Shown here piece by piece: positions 26,492 through 35,875 of a DNA stretch of 64,000 bases (the stretch's first letter is position 1; every line of letters begins with the position of its first letter). Source of the DNA: Agromyces cavernae. GTDB lineage: Bacteria; Actinomycetota; Actinomycetes; Actinomycetales; Microbacteriaceae. The stretch spans positions 434,001 to 498,000 of the forward strand of contig NZ_JAJNMP010000004.1 of the NCBI RefSeq assembly GCF_021044935.1. Reading direction: 5' to 3'. Below the pieces are notes generated by a model. That model was not told the DNA's origin and did not search any database. It saw only the letters and a program-made list of their open reading frames with translations. A program made the translations under genes and the position numbers.

Positions 26492-28006
26492 CTATGCGAC
26501 GTCGTCGTCGACCCAGTCGAGGGTCTTCGAGACGGCCTTCTTCCAGTTGCGGTCGAGCCGTTCGCGCTCGCCCGCCTCCATCGAGGGCGTCCAGCGACGA
26601 TCCTCCTGCCAGTTCGCGCGCAGGTCGTCGAGCCCCGACCAGAAGCCGACCGCGAGGCCGGCCGCGTAGGCCGCGCCGAGCGCGGTGGTCTCGGCCACGA
26701 CGGGGCGCACCACCGGCACGCCGAGGATGTCGGCCTGGAACTGCAGCAGGGTGTCGTTGGCGGTCGCCCCGCCGTCGACGCGCAGCTCGGTGAGGTCGAT
26801 CCCCGCGTCGGCATTCACGGCCCCGACCACGTCGCGGGTCTGAAACGCGATCGCCTCGAGGGCCGCACGGGCGAGGTGTCCCTTGTTCACGTACCGCGTG
26901 AGGCCCACGAGCGCGCCGCGCGCGTCGGGGCGCCAGTACGGCGCGAAGAGCCCCGAGAACGCGGGCACGAAGTACGCGCCGCCGTTGTCCTCGACCGACT
27001 TCGCGAGGTCCTCGACCTCGGACGCCGACGAGATGAGTCCCACGTTGTCGCGCAGCCACTGGATGAGCGAGCCCGTGACGGCGATCGACCCCTCGAGCGC
27101 ATAGTGCACGGGCTGATCGCCGAGCTTGTATCCGACGGTCGTGAGCAACCCGTTCCTGGAGTGGACGATCTCCTCACCGGTGTTGAAGATGAGGAAGTTG
27201 CCCGTGCCGTACGTGTTCTTCGCCTCGCCGGCGTCGAAGGCGGCCTGCCCGAAGGTCGCGGCCTGCTGGTCGCCGAGGATGCCGGCGATCGGCGTCTCGC
27301 GCAGGAGCGAGTGCTCGTTCGCGACGCCGTAGACCTCCGACGACGACTTGATCTCGGGGAGCATCGAACGCGGCACGCCGAATGCCGCGAGGATCTCGTC
27401 GTCCCACTGCAGGGTCTCGAGGTCCATGAACATCGTGCGGCTCGCGTTCGTGACATCCGTCGCGTGCACGCCGCCCTCGACACCGCCGGTGAGGTTCCAC
27501 AGCACCCAGGTGTCGGTCGTGCCGAACAGCAGGTCGCCGGCCTCGGCCTTCTCGCGTGCGCCGGGCACATTCTCGAGGATCCACACGATCTTCGTGCCCG
27601 AGAAATAGGTCGCGAGCGGCAGTCCGACCTGGTGCTTGAAGCGCTCGACGCCGCCGTCGGCGGCGAGGCGGTCGACGATCGCCTGCGTGCGGGTGTCCTG
27701 CCAGACGATCGCGTTGTAGACGGGCTCGCCCGTGGTGCGGTCCCAGACCACGGCGGTCTCGCGCTGGTTCGTGATTCCGACCGCGGCGATGTCGTGCCTG
27801 GTGAGGTTGGCCTTGCCGAGCGCCTGCCCGATGACCTCCCCCGTGTTGCGCCAGATCTCGGCCGGGTCGTGCTCGACCCAGCCGGCCTTGGGGAAGATCT
27901 GCTCGTGCTCGAGCTGCCCGGTCGAGACGATCGATCCGGCCTTGTCGAAGATGATCGCGCGCGATGAGGTGGTGCCCTGGTCGATCGCGAGGACGTAGTC
28001 GGCCAT
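26492..28006 (-). CDS. glpK: Glycerol kinase
   Basis: Phosphorylates glycerol to glycerol-3-phosphate with ATP. It has 504 residues and the FGGY-kinase fold. N-terminal phosphate-binding '[12 protein letters not shown]' (7-18), '[10 protein letters not shown]', '[11 protein letters not shown]' and '[19 protein letters not shown]' are glycerol-kinase specific. The second domain has '[17 protein letters not shown]' and '[19 protein letters not shown]'. The ATG at 28006 has ACGGAG upstream; a longer upstream reading crosses the glpF gene in another frame and is not real. It lies 59 nt after glpF. Confidence 0.97.
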   Translation of the reverse strand: MADYVLAIDQGTTSSRAIIFDKAGSIVSTGQLEHEQIFPKAGWVEHDPAEIWRNTGEVIGQALGKANLTRHDIAAVGITNQRETAVVWDRTTGEPVYNAIVWQDTRTQAIVDRLAADGGVERFKHQVGLPLATYFSGTKIVWILENVPGAREKAEAGDLLFGTTDTWVLWNLTGGVEGGVHATDVTNASRTMFMDLETLQWDDEILAAFGVPRSMLPEIKSSSEVYGVANEHSLLRETPIAGILGDQQAATFGQAAFDAGEAKNTYGTGNFLIFNTGEEIVHSRNGLLTTVGYKLGDQPVHYALEGSIAVTGSLIQWLRDNVGLISSASEVEDLAKSVEDNGGAYFVPAFSGLFAPYWRPDARGALVGLTRYVNKGHLARAALEAIAFQTRDVVGAVNADAGIDLTELRVDGGATANDTLLQFQADILGVPVVRPVVAETTALGAAYAAGLAVGFWSGLDDLRANWQEDRRWTPSMEAGERERLDRNWKKAVSKTLDWVDDDVA

Positions 28007-28065
28007 CTGAGAAACTCCGTTGCTTTCAGTGAATGGTGAGAGGAGAGGTGATCGGATGCCGCGGC

Positions 28066-28839
28066 TCAGCCGAGGAGCGGCAGCAGCGGGATCGCGGCCC
28101 AGCCGGCGAGCAGCCCGCCGATGATCGGGCCGACGACGGGAACCCACGAGTAGGCCCAGTCGGACCCGCCCTTGCCGGCGATCGGGAGCACGGCGTGCGC
28201 GATGCGCGGGCCGAGGTCGCGGGCGGGGTTGATCGCATATCCGGTCGGGCCGCCGAGCGAGGCACCGATGCCGACCACGAGGAGCGCGACGGGCAGCGCG
28301 CCGAGCGCGGCGAGGCCGGAGGCGTCGCCGTTGCGCCCGAAACCGATGACGACGAACACGAGCACGAAGGTGCCGATGATCTCGGTGACGAGGTTCCAGC
28401 CGTAGGAGCGGATCGCGGGGCCGGTCGAGAAGACCCCGAGCTTGTTCGCGGGCTCGGGCTCGGCGTCGAAGTGCTGCTTGTAGGCGAGCCACGCGATGAC
28501 GGCACCGAGGAACGCGCCGAGCAACTGGGCCGTGATGTAGGCCAGCACCGACACGACGTCGACCGGCACCCCCGTGCCGAACGCCGGGTTGCCGAACTCG
28601 GGCGCGCCGTTGGCGACGAGCCCGAGGGTGACGGCGGGGTTCAGGTGGGCTCCCGACGCGTACGCGACGATGACGCCCGCGAAGACCGCGAGGCCCCAGC
28701 CGAAGTTCACCATCAGGAACCCGCCGCCGAAGCCCTTGTTCTTCGCGAGCGCGACATTGGCGACGACGCCGCAGCCGAGCAGCACCAGCAGTGCCGTGCC
28801 GACGAGTTCCGAGAGGAACACGATTCCGAGATTGTCCAC
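28066..28839 (-). CDS. glpF: Glycerol uptake facilitator (aquaglyceroporin)
   Basis: Membrane channel for glycerol, 257 residues with six helices and two half-helices. The two NPA boxes are '[11 protein letters not shown]' (67-69) and '[13 protein letters not shown]'. The Asp following the second box and the following Arg are hallmarks of glycerol facilitators rather than water channels. The GTG at 28839 (VDNLGIVF) is preceded by GGAAAGG; the upstream extension has no ribosome site. First gene of glpFK, with a candidate operator 119 nt upstream. Confidence 0.93.
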   Translation of the reverse strand: MDNLGIVFLSELVGTALLVLLGCGVVANVALAKNKGFGGGFLMVNFGWGLAVFAGVIVAYASGAHLNPAVTLGLVANGAPEFGNPAFGTGVPVDVVSVLAYITAQLLGAFLGAVIAWLAYKQHFDAEPEPANKLGVFSTGPAIRSYGWNLVTEIIGTFVLVFVVIGFGRNGDASGLAALGALPVALLVVGIGASLGGPTGYAINPARDLGPRIAHAVLPIAGKGGSDWAYSWVPVVGPIIGGLLAGWAAIPLLPLLG

Positions 28840-28957
28840 GTTGACCTTTCCTTCGAGAGTGGGCGAACGGATGTCGCATCCGCCCGCCGGGGGCACCGGA
28901 CCATGCCGGCCTCGATGAAGCTACCGGGCCATCGGCGCCGAATCAGGCGGTTCTGGA

Positions 28958-28971
28958 TGCACGTCTGTGCA
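28958..28971. promoter_or_regulatory. Candidate glycerol operator upstream of glpFK
   Basis: TGCACGTCTGTGCA matches the perfect palindrome TGCACATATGTGCA at 30989-31002 in 12 of 14 positions and keeps the TGCAC/GTGCA arms. It lies upstream of a possible TAGCTT -10 (28923-28918, minus strand). The likely binder is the SorC-type regulator at 31016. Confidence 0.6.
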
Positions 28972-28980
28972 GATTCACTC

Positions 28981-29112
28981 GTGGGTTGAGGAGCGACACA
29001 GGCGCCGGGTCGAGGAGGCGCGAAGCGCCGTCTCGAGACCAACGTCTCGATACCCGCCGTCATTCGGGCGAGGGTTTCGAGACGCGTCCTCCTCGGGCGC
29101 TCCTCAACCCAC
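28981..29112. repeat. REP-like composite inverted repeat between glpF and glpD
   Basis: Outer arms GTGGGTTGAGGAGCG (28981-28995) and CGCTCCTCAACCCAC (29098-29112) are a perfect 15-bp inverted repeat. Inside lie further arms of the GTCTCGAGACC / GTTTCGAGACGCG type. The right arm contains the glpD stop codon (29104-29106). Confidence 0.85.
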
Positions 29113-30864
29113 GGGAGTTGCCAGCTGAGCGAGTACGACGCCGTGGCGATCGGCGAGCACGCTGCGCGCGTGCGCGACCTCGGCGTTACGCCGCTCGGCG
29201 TCCCACTCCAGCTCGGCGGCGACGAGGTCGGCGAGCTCCACGAGGAGGGGCGCCGTCAGGGTCCCGGTGAACGCGATGCTGGTGCGGCGCTGCACGAGGT
29301 CGAGCAGGTGCACGACGCGCTCGTTTCGAACGAGCCAGCGGATCTCGCCCCGGGTGTACCCGGCGTGGTGGTCGAGCGCGAGATCCTCGGCGCCCTCGAC
29401 CTCGCCGAGCAGGTCGGAGGCGCGGGTGCCGTACCGCTCGAGGAGCGCCTCGGCCCGGGCGTTGCCGACCTCGTCGCCGTGCGACACGACCCACACCCGG
29501 CGGGCGTCGTCGGTCGCCGGGAACGCCGCGCCGCCGCCGATCGCGAGTCCCTTCGTGGAGCGCACGCGCTCCCGCCCGAGGAGCCCCAGGACCTCATCCG
29601 ACAGGTGCTCTGCGAGGGCCCGGAACGTGGTCCACTTGCCGCCGACGAGGCTCAACAGTGTCGTTCCCGGCCGCTCCTCCGCGACATCCGCCCGCTCGAT
29701 GCGGTAGTCGCGGCTCACGAACCCGGGCTGCGTGTCGTCGTGGCGCGGCAACGGCCGCACTCCCGAGAAGCGGTAGACGATCTGCGACCGATCGACCCGG
29801 ATGGCTGGGAAAACGTGCGCGATGAGCTCGAAGAAGTAGTCGACCTCCTCGTCGGTGCACACCGCGGGCTGTCGCATGTCGTGCTCGAGGTCGGTCGTGC
29901 CGACCATGACCCGGCCCTTGAGCGGGTAGATGAGCACGATCCGCCCGTCCTCGTGCTCGAAGAAGATCTCGCGGCCCGCGGTCGCTTCGAGCAACTTCGG
30001 GTTGTCGAGCACGATGTGCGATCCCTTGGTGCCGCCCATGAACCGCGACGCGCGACCGAGCCGCGCGTTCGTGAGATCGGTCCAGGGTCCCGACGCGTTG
30101 ACGACGACGTCGGCGGCGATCGCGAACTCCTCGCCGGTGAGCCCGTCGCGCACGCGCACTCCGTCGGCGCCGAGTCCGATCGCCTCGAGGTGGTTGGCGG
30201 CGCGGGCGCGCGGACCCGCGGCGAGGCCGTCGAAGAGTACATCGAGGGCGAGCCGTTCGGGATCGTGCATGCTGGCGTCGTAGTAGGTCGCGGTGTACTT
30301 GACGTCGGGGTTGAGGGCAGGCAGCTCGGCGAGCGAGCGTCCGCGGCCGTGGAAACGGTGGCGGGGCACCGCTCCCCCGTCGCGCGAGAAGGCGTCGTAG
30401 ATGGTCAGGCCGGCCTTGATGAGCGCGGCGCCGCGCTCGGTGGGCTTGCCCTGCCGATGCGTCAGGAACCGCAGGGGCGCGGAGAGGATGCCCGAGAACG
30501 TCGAGAAGATCGGCACGGTCGTCTCGAGCGGCTTGACGTAGTGCGGGGCGATCCGGATGAGCGCGTTGCGCTCCTGCACCGACTCCTGGACGAGCCGGAA
30601 CTCGCCGTTCTCGAGGTACCGGATGCCGCCGTGGATCATGTGCGACGAGGCCGACGATGCGCCAGAGACGAAGTCGTCGCGCTCGACGAGCACCACGTCG
30701 ACGCCCTGCAGGGCGAGGTCTCGGAAGGTGGCGATGCCGTTGATGCCGGCGCCGATGACGACGACGTCGGCAGTCGGACGGGCGCGGAGGTCTGCGACCT
30801 CGGGGCGGAGGCGCGGGGCGCGACCGTCGCGGTGTCGCTGCGTGATCGTGGGGTTCGCAGACAT
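29104..30864 (-). CDS. glpD: Glycerol-3-phosphate dehydrogenase (FAD, respiratory)
   Basis: Membrane-associated flavoenzyme oxidising glycerol-3-phosphate to dihydroxyacetone phosphate and passing electrons to quinone. It has 586 residues. FAD motif 'VVIGAGINGIATFRDLALQG' lies at about 35-54, followed by 'SGASSASSHMIHGGIRYLE', a GlpD signature. 'GVRPLPRHD' and 'SLVGGKWTTFRALAEHL' mark the substrate domain, and the C-terminal helical domain is present. The ATG at 30864 has GAGGA upstream. The last codons and the stop (PVG-stop) are read from the GTGGGTTGA arm of a REP-like repeat. Divergent from its probable regulator. Confidence 0.95.
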   Translation of the reverse strand: MSANPTITQRHRDGRAPRLRPEVADLRARPTADVVVIGAGINGIATFRDLALQGVDVVLVERDDFVSGASSASSHMIHGGIRYLENGEFRLVQESVQERNALIRIAPHYVKPLETTVPIFSTFSGILSAPLRFLTHRQGKPTERGAALIKAGLTIYDAFSRDGGAVPRHRFHGRGRSLAELPALNPDVKYTATYYDASMHDPERLALDVLFDGLAAGPRARAANHLEAIGLGADGVRVRDGLTGEEFAIAADVVVNASGPWTDLTNARLGRASRFMGGTKGSHIVLDNPKLLEATAGREIFFEHEDGRIVLIYPLKGRVMVGTTDLEHDMRQPAVCTDEEVDYFFELIAHVFPAIRVDRSQIVYRFSGVRPLPRHDDTQPGFVSRDYRIERADVAEERPGTTLLSLVGGKWTTFRALAEHLSDEVLGLLGRERVRSTKGLAIGGGAAFPATDDARRVWVVSHGDEVGNARAEALLERYGTRASDLLGEVEGAEDLALDHHAGYTRGEIRWLVRNERVVHLLDLVQRRTSIAFTGTLTAPLLVELADLVAAELEWDAERRNAEVAHARSVLADRHGVVLAQLATPVG

Positions 30865-30988
30865 CGCTGTCCTCTTCTCGATGCGGTGGGTACTCGATGC
30901 GAATCCATCGGCCGCGATCGGCTTGCGCCGGCGGGTCCGGTGTGGATGAATACATCGTGAGCATGCGCGCACGCTATTGCAAGCCGCA

Positions 30989-31002
30989 TGCACATATGTG
31001 CA
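30989..31002. promoter_or_regulatory. Perfect 14-bp palindromic operator between glpD and its regulator
   Basis: TGCACATATGTGCA is exactly self-complementary and sits 14 nt before the regulator's ATG and 125 nt from the glpD start, so it can control both divergent genes and give autoregulation. A sister site precedes glpFK (28958-28971). Confidence 0.65.
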
Positions 31003-31015
31003 ATGGGAGAGCAGG

Positions 31016-32005
31016 ATGATCGAGAACGAGCCGGGCGAGACTGAGACGGTGTCGGGCAAGACGCGCGACGCACTGCGGGCCGCGCACCTCTACTACATGC
31101 AGGACCTCACGATGGACGCGATCGCGCACGAGCTGCACACCTCGCGATCCTCGATCTCACGCCTCTTGAGCCATGCCCGGGCGAGCGGGCTGGTCGAGAT
31201 CTCGATCCACTCGCCGCTCGACCTGCCGAGCCGGCTCGAGCAGGAGATCCTCGAGCATCACGAGGTGCACGCGCACGTCGTCCCCGTGCCCGACCACGCG
31301 AGCGACGTCGACCGGCTCGACCGCGTCGCGCTCTCGGCTGCACGGATTCTCGGCCAGTACGTGGACTCGAACCAGACGATCGGCATCGCGTGGGGATCGA
31401 CGATGACGGCCATGAGCCGTCATCTCGTGCCGAAGGCGACCCACAACACCGAGATCGTGCAGCTCAACGGTGCCGGCAACCTGCGCACGACCGGCATTCT
31501 CTATGCGAGCGAGCTGCTGCGCCGCTTCGGCGACGCGTTCGGTGCGCACGTGCAGCAGTTCCCCGTGCCCGCCTTCTTCGATGACCCCGAGACCAGGCGG
31601 GCATTCTGGCGCGAACGTTCGACGCGGCGCCTGCTCGACCTGCAGAGTCGCATGGATGTCGCGCTGTTCGGCCTCGGCTCGCCGTTCGCCGAGGTGCCGA
31701 GCCACGTCTACCAGGGCGGCTACCTCGAGCGCGCGGACTACGAGGCGCTCAGCCGCGACGGCGTCGTCGGCGACGTCGCCACCGTGTTCTACCGGGCCGA
31801 CGGCTCGAGCGATGGCATCGCATTGAACGAACGTGCGACGGGTCCCGATTTCTCGGTCCTGCGGCGTGCGCCGCGCCGGGTCTGCGTCGTCTCGGGCAGG
31901 GCCAAGATCGCAAGCCTCCGCGGGGCACTCGCCGCGGGGCTCATCACCGACCTCATCGTCGATGAAGGTACGGCCCGCGCCCTGATCGAGTCACGTGACG
32001 GTTGA
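31016..32005 (+). CDS. SorC/DeoR-type sugar-binding transcriptional regulator (probable glycerol regulator)
   Basis: DNA-binding repressor or activator whose C-terminal sugar-phosphate domain senses a phosphorylated ligand. The 329-residue protein has an N-terminal helix-turn-helix, 'MDAIAHELHTSRSSISRLL' (about 33-52). A sugar-bind domain follows, with the effector motif 'GIAWGSTMTAMSRHL' (about 118-132) and 'VQLNGAGNLRTTG'. The ATG at 31016 follows GGGAGAGCAGG; an upstream alternative would overlap the operator. Its position beside glpD and the shared TGCACATATGTGCA sites argue that it governs glycerol genes with glycerol-3-phosphate or a related compound as effector. This is inference; other SorC proteins sense deoxyribose or sorbose phosphates. 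Confidence 0.85.
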   Translation: MIENEPGETETVSGKTRDALRAAHLYYMQDLTMDAIAHELHTSRSSISRLLSHARASGLVEISIHSPLDLPSRLEQEILEHHEVHAHVVPVPDHASDVDRLDRVALSAARILGQYVDSNQTIGIAWGSTMTAMSRHLVPKATHNTEIVQLNGAGNLRTTGILYASELLRRFGDAFGAHVQQFPVPAFFDDPETRRAFWRERSTRRLLDLQSRMDVALFGLGSPFAEVPSHVYQGGYLERADYEALSRDGVVGDVATVFYRADGSSDGIALNERATGPDFSVLRRAPRRVCVVSGRAKIASLRGALAAGLITDLIVDEGTARALIESRDG

Positions 32006-32065
32006 CGCCTGACGAGGCGGGAATAGTTCTCGGTCACACGCGTTGACGTAGAATCGACACGACAA

Positions 32066-32207
32066 ACGTGCTCCGGGGTCGGTGCAATTCCGAACCGGCG
32101 GTTATAGTCCGCGAGCCGGGCGCGTTCGATCGAGAGATCGGGCGCATTCGGTTGAACCGGTGGAATTCCGGTACCGACGGTGAAAGTCCGGATGGGAGGC
32201 GGCACGT
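32066..32207 (+). promoter_or_regulatory. FMN riboswitch (RFN element) for the riboflavin operon
   Basis: The closing stem ACGTG (32066) / CACGT (32203-32207) encloses the conserved RFN blocks CCGGGGTCGGTG, ACCGGCGGTTATAGTCCGCG, CCGGTGGAATTCCGGTACCG and GTGAAAGTCCGGATGGGAG. FMN binding would attenuate expression of the downstream rib genes. A TAGAAT hexamer (32049-32054) is the likely -10. The region to the ribD ATG (32282) forms the expression platform. Confidence 0.95.
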
Positions 32208-32281
32208 GTCGGCGACGCGCAGCGTCGTCGACCTGTTCGGCTGCGCCGAGCATCCCCGGAGCCCTGAAGGCAGGACGAGGG

Positions 32282-33370
32282 ATGACCACGGGAGCGCACA
32301 CGATGGCGGATGCCGCGGCGATGCGCCGCGCGCTCGAGCTCGCCACGCGCGGCCCCTCGCGCGGGGTGAACCCGCGGGTCGGCTGCGTGATCCTCTCGCG
32401 CGCCGGCGGGGTCATCGCCGAGGGCTGGCACCGCGGAGCGGGCACGGCCCACGCCGAGGTCGACGCCCTCTCGAAGCTCGCCCCGGGTGCCGCGGAAGGC
32501 GCCACTGCGGTGGTCACCCTCGAGCCGTGCAACCACATCGGCCGCACCGGGCCCTGCGCCGCCGCCCTGATCGAGGCCGGTGTCGCGCGCGTCGTCTACG
32601 CCGTCGCCGACCCCGGCGACCACTCCTCGGGCGGCGCGCAACGCCTGCGCGACGCGGGCGTCGAGGTCACGGGCGGCGTGCTCGCCGCCGAGGCCGAGGC
32701 CCTGCTCGAGGACTGGCTGTTCGCCGCTCGCAACCGCCGCCCCCGCGTGATCGTGAAATGGGCGTCGAGCCTCGACGGCCGCGCCGCAGCCGCCGACGGA
32801 ACGAGCCAATGGATCACGGGCGCGGCCGCGCGGGCCGACGTGCACCGCCGACGTTCCGGCGCCGACGCCATCGCCGTCGGCACGGGCACGGTGCTCGCCG
32901 ACGATCCGGCACTCACCGCGCGTGATCCCGGCGGCCAGTTCTACGACGCGCAGCCCACGCCCGTGGTGTTCGGCCGACGCGCGGTTCCGGCCGACGCATC
33001 GGTCACCCGTCACCCGCACGCGCCCATGTTCTTCACCGGCACCAACCTGGCCGCAGATCTCGAGGAACTCCAGCGCCGGGGCATCCGATCGCTGTTCATC
33101 GAGGGCGGGCCGACGCTCGCGAGCGCCTTCATCGCGGCAGGCCTCGTCGACGAACTGCTCGTCTACCTCGCGCCCGCCCTGCTCGGCGGCCCGCGACTCG
33201 CGCTCGGCGACCTGGGCATCGAGTCCATCGACGGCGCGCGGCGCTTCGTATTCACCGACATCGAACGGCTCGGCGACGACGTACTGCTCGTCGCGCACCC
33301 GGCCTCCAGCGGCGCTGCGCGCCCCTCGACCGGCACAGATGCTTCGACCAGCACCGACGAGAGGAACTGA
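32282..33370 (+). CDS. ribD: Bifunctional diaminohydroxyphosphoribosylaminopyrimidine deaminase / reductase
   Basis: Carries out the second and third steps of riboflavin synthesis. It has 362 residues. The N-terminal zinc deaminase has 'AHAEVDAL' (H57, E59) and 'EPCNHIGRTGPC' (C83, C92). The C-terminal NADPH reductase domain begins near 150 with 'VIVKWASSLDGRAAAADGTSQ' (split here by its strand) and includes 'FIEGGPTLASAFI'. The ATG at 32282 follows GACGAGGG; another ATG lies 7 codons in. It is the first gene under the FMN riboswitch, with ribE starting 1 nt after its stop. Confidence 0.96.
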   Translation: MTTGAHTMADAAAMRRALELATRGPSRGVNPRVGCVILSRAGGVIAEGWHRGAGTAHAEVDALSKLAPGAAEGATAVVTLEPCNHIGRTGPCAAALIEAGVARVVYAVADPGDHSSGGAQRLRDAGVEVTGGVLAAEAEALLEDWLFAARNRRPRVIVKWASSLDGRAAAADGTSQWITGAAARADVHRRRSGADAIAVGTGTVLADDPALTARDPGGQFYDAQPTPVVFGRRAVPADASVTRHPHAPMFFTGTNLAADLEELQRRGIRSLFIEGGPTLASAFIAAGLVDELLVYLAPALLGGPRLALGDLGIESIDGARRFVFTDIERLGDDVLLVAHPASSGAARPSTGTDASTSTDERN

Positions 33371-33371
33371 C

Positions 33372-34037
33372 ATGTTCACCGGAATCATCGAGGAGCGCGG
33401 CACCGTCACGCGCGTCGAGCGAACCGACGACGCCGCCCGCCTGAGCGTGCGCGGGCCGCTCGTCGTCGAGGGCGTGAAGCACGGCGACTCGATCTCGGTC
33501 TCGGGCGTGTGCCTCACGGTCATCGAGTTCGACGCCGAGGGCTTCACCGCCGACGTGATGGCCCAGACGCTCGCGATGTCGACCCTCGATACCGCCGGCG
33601 AAGGGCTGGCGGTGAACCTCGAGCGCGCCGCACAGGTGGGCGACCGGCTCGGCGGGCACATCGTGCAGGGCCACATCGACGGCACGGCACGGGTGCTCGA
33701 GATCCGTCCGGGCGACGCGTGGCGGGTCATCCGCTTCTCGCTCGACGCGGCGCACGCGCCGCTCGTCGTCGACAAGGGCTCGATCGCGGTCGACGGCGTC
33801 TCGCTCACCGTGAGCGCGATCGGCGACGAGCCCGACGGCTCGTGGTTCGAGGTGTCGCTCATCCCCGAGACCCTCACCGCGACCACGCTCGGCGACCGCG
33901 TCGTCGGCGACCGCGTGAACATCGAGACCGACATCCTCGCCCGCCAGGTCGACCGCATGCTGCGCTTCGCCGGCCGCCTCGGCACCGAATCGGTCGAGAT
34001 CCCGTCATCCATCCACAGCACCGGAGGTGCCGAATGA
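33372..34037 (+). CDS. ribE: Riboflavin synthase alpha chain
   Basis: Dismutates two 6,7-dimethyl-8-ribityllumazine molecules to riboflavin. The 221-residue protein starts with the canonical MFTGIIEERGTV. It has two repeated lumazine-binding barrels: 'DSISVSGVCLTVIEFD' in the first, 'GSIAVDGVSLTVSAIGD' in the second, and 'GGHIVQGHIDGTARV' at the junction. Its stop overlaps the ribBA start by 4 nt. The E. coli equivalent is called ribC. Confidence 0.97.
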   Translation: MFTGIIEERGTVTRVERTDDAARLSVRGPLVVEGVKHGDSISVSGVCLTVIEFDAEGFTADVMAQTLAMSTLDTAGEGLAVNLERAAQVGDRLGGHIVQGHIDGTARVLEIRPGDAWRVIRFSLDAAHAPLVVDKGSIAVDGVSLTVSAIGDEPDGSWFEVSLIPETLTATTLGDRVVGDRVNIETDILARQVDRMLRFAGRLGTESVEIPSSIHSTGGAE

Positions 34038-35332
34038 GCCTGGCAACCATTCCCGAAGTCCTCGACGCGTTGCGCGCGGGAAAACCCGTCATCGTCGCCG
34101 ACGACGAGGGTCGTGAGAACGAGGGCGACGCCATCATGGCGGCGCAGTTCGCGACCCAGGAATGGATCGCCTGGATGGTGCGCCACACGAGCGGCTATCT
34201 CTGCGCGCCGATGCCGAACTCCGTGGCCGATCGGCTCGAGCTGCCGCTCATGACCGAGCGCAACCAGGACCCGCGCTCGACCGCGTACACCATCTCGGTC
34301 GACGCCGCCGACCGCACGTCGACCGGGATCAGCGCCTCCGACCGCGCCCACACCCTGCGCGTGCTGGCCGAGCCGACCTCGACGCCCGAGTCGTTGCAGC
34401 GCCCCGGGCACATCCTGCCGCTGCGTGCGGTCGACGGGGGCGTGCGCGAGCGCGCCGGGCACACCGAGGCCACGGTCGACCTCATGCGCCTCGCCGGCCT
34501 GTCGCCCGTGGGCGTCATCGGCGAACTCGTGGAAGACAGCGGCGAGATGATGCGGCTGCCCGCCCTCATCGCGCTCGGCGAGCGCGCGGGGCTGCCGGTC
34601 ACGACCGTGGCGGCGCTCGTCGACTGGCTGCGCGACACCGGTCGCGACCCGTGGGCGGATGCCGCGACCGCGATCGTTCCCGAATCCTCGCCCGTCGCGT
34701 TCGAGGTCGAGACCACGCTGCCGACCGACCGCGGCGAGTTCACCGTGCGCGCCTACCGCGACCGCAGCACGGGCGCCGACCACGTCGCCATCATCGCGGG
34801 CGACCCCGCCGCCGACGCCGCGGGCGCGATCGTGCGCGTGCACTCCGAGTGCCTGACCGGCGAGGCGTTCGGGTCGCTCAAGTGCGAGTGCGGGCCGCAG
34901 CTCGACGCCGCGCTCGCGACGATCCAGCGCAACGGCGGCGTCGTCGTCTACCTGCGCGGCCACGAGGGCCGCGGCATCGGGCTCATCAACAAGCTGCGGG
35001 CGTATCGCCTGCAGGAGGACGGCCTCGACACGCTCGACGCGAACCTCGCGCTCGGCCTGCCGATCGACGCCCGCGACTACAGCGCCGCGACCGGCATCCT
35101 CGCCGACCTCGGCATCGACCGCGTTCGACTGCTGACGAACAACCCCGAGAAGGTGCGCCAACTCGAGGCGCACGGCATCGACGTCGTCGAGCGGCTGCCG
35201 CTCGTGGTGGGCGTCGTCGACGTCAACACCGGGTACCTCGAGACCAAGCGCAACCGCATGGGCCACACGATCGACGACCAGCAGCTCGCGGACGCCGCGG
35301 CTGAGACCCTCTTGGAAGGACACGCATCATGA
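34034..35332 (+). CDS. ribBA: Bifunctional 3,4-dihydroxy-2-butanone-4-phosphate synthase / GTP cyclohydrolase II
   Basis: Supplies both branches of riboflavin synthesis, from ribulose-5-phosphate and GTP. It has 432 residues. The RibB domain (1 to about 205) has the acidic loop '[10 protein letters not shown]' (22-31) and '[11 protein letters not shown]'. The RibA domain (about 215-420) has the zinc-cysteine motif '[20 protein letters not shown]' and '[10 protein letters not shown]'. Both active-site sets appear intact. It overlaps its neighbours by 4 nt on each side, so the operon is tightly coupled. Confidence 0.97.
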   Translation: MSLATIPEVLDALRAGKPVIVADDEGRENEGDAIMAAQFATQEWIAWMVRHTSGYLCAPMPNSVADRLELPLMTERNQDPRSTAYTISVDAADRTSTGISASDRAHTLRVLAEPTSTPESLQRPGHILPLRAVDGGVRERAGHTEATVDLMRLAGLSPVGVIGELVEDSGEMMRLPALIALGERAGLPVTTVAALVDWLRDTGRDPWADAATAIVPESSPVAFEVETTLPTDRGEFTVRAYRDRSTGADHVAIIAGDPAADAAGAIVRVHSECLTGEAFGSLKCECGPQLDAALATIQRNGGVVVYLRGHEGRGIGLINKLRAYRLQEDGLDTLDANLALGLPIDARDYSAATGILADLGIDRVRLLTNNPEKVRQLEAHGIDVVERLPLVVGVVDVNTGYLETKRNRMGHTIDDQQLADAAAETLLEGHAS

Positions 35333-35805
35333 GCGGAGCAGGATCCCCCGAACTCGACGTCGACGGCAGCGGCCTCTCGGTCGTGATCGTCGCCGGCAGC
35401 TGGCACGACCGGATCACCGACGCGCTCATCGCCGGGGCGACCCGCACGCTCGAGGCGTCGGGCGCGTCGTTCACGCTCGCGCGCGTGCCCGGCAGCTTCG
35501 AGCTGCCCGTCGTGTCGAAGGCCGCCCTCGAGGCGGGCGCCGACGCGGTGGTCGCGCTCGGCGTGATCATCCGCGGCGGGACCCCGCACTTCGAGTACGT
35601 GTCGGCGGCGGCGACCGACGGGCTCACCCGGGTCGCCCTCGACACGGGCAAGCCCGTCGGCTTCGGCGTGCTCACCCTCGACGACGAGCAGCAGGGCCTC
35701 GATCGAGCCGGGCTGCCCGGCTCGAAGGAGGACAAGGGCCGCGAGGCCGCCGAAGCGGCGATCGCGACCGCTCGCGCACTCCGCGCCGTGCGGTCGGTCG
35801 AGTAG
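35329..35805 (+). CDS. ribH: 6,7-dimethyl-8-ribityllumazine synthase
   Basis: Condenses the two riboflavin precursors to the lumazine; capsid-forming family. The 158-residue protein has '[19 protein letters not shown]' (first half, substrate loop), '[15 protein letters not shown]', '[18 protein letters not shown]' with the catalytic His, and '[18 protein letters not shown]'. Last gene of the operon. Its final residues and TAG stop are encoded in the CGGTCGGTCGAGTAG arm of a REP-like hairpin, which probably doubles as the 3' end signal. Confidence 0.96.
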   Translation: MSGAGSPELDVDGSGLSVVIVAGSWHDRITDALIAGATRTLEASGASFTLARVPGSFELPVVSKAALEAGADAVVALGVIIRGGTPHFEYVSAAATDGLTRVALDTGKPVGFGVLTLDDEQQGLDRAGLPGSKEDKGREAAEAAIATARALRAVRSVE

Positions 35806-35870
35806 GCGCGCCAGCGCCGTATCGAGACCCTCGGGAGTGGTCTCGATACGGTTCGCTCCTCGACCGACCG
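35791..35870. repeat. REP-like inverted repeat at the end of the riboflavin operon
   Basis: Two nested perfect inverted repeats: CGGTCGGTCGAG (35791-35802) / CTCGACCGACCG (35859-35870), and CCGTATCGAGACC (35817-35829) / GGTCTCGATACGG (35839-35851). The left arm supplies the TAG stop of ribH. The element fills the gap between convergent ribH and the DUF2269-like gene and would fold into a strong hairpin in either direction. Confidence 0.88.
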
Positions 35871-35875
35871 GGTGG

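Noticed and set aside
26492-28879. 795-residue frame joining glpF and glpK
   Set aside because: The upstream part is in the wrong frame for GlpF. GlpK begins at ATG 28006 with a good ribosome site.
32102-35323. 1073-residue open frame antisense to the riboflavin operon
   Set aside because: It is a GC-bias shadow: it runs opposite ribD, ribE and ribBA, all with intact motifs, and has Arg/Asp/His-rich low-complexity sequence with no domain.
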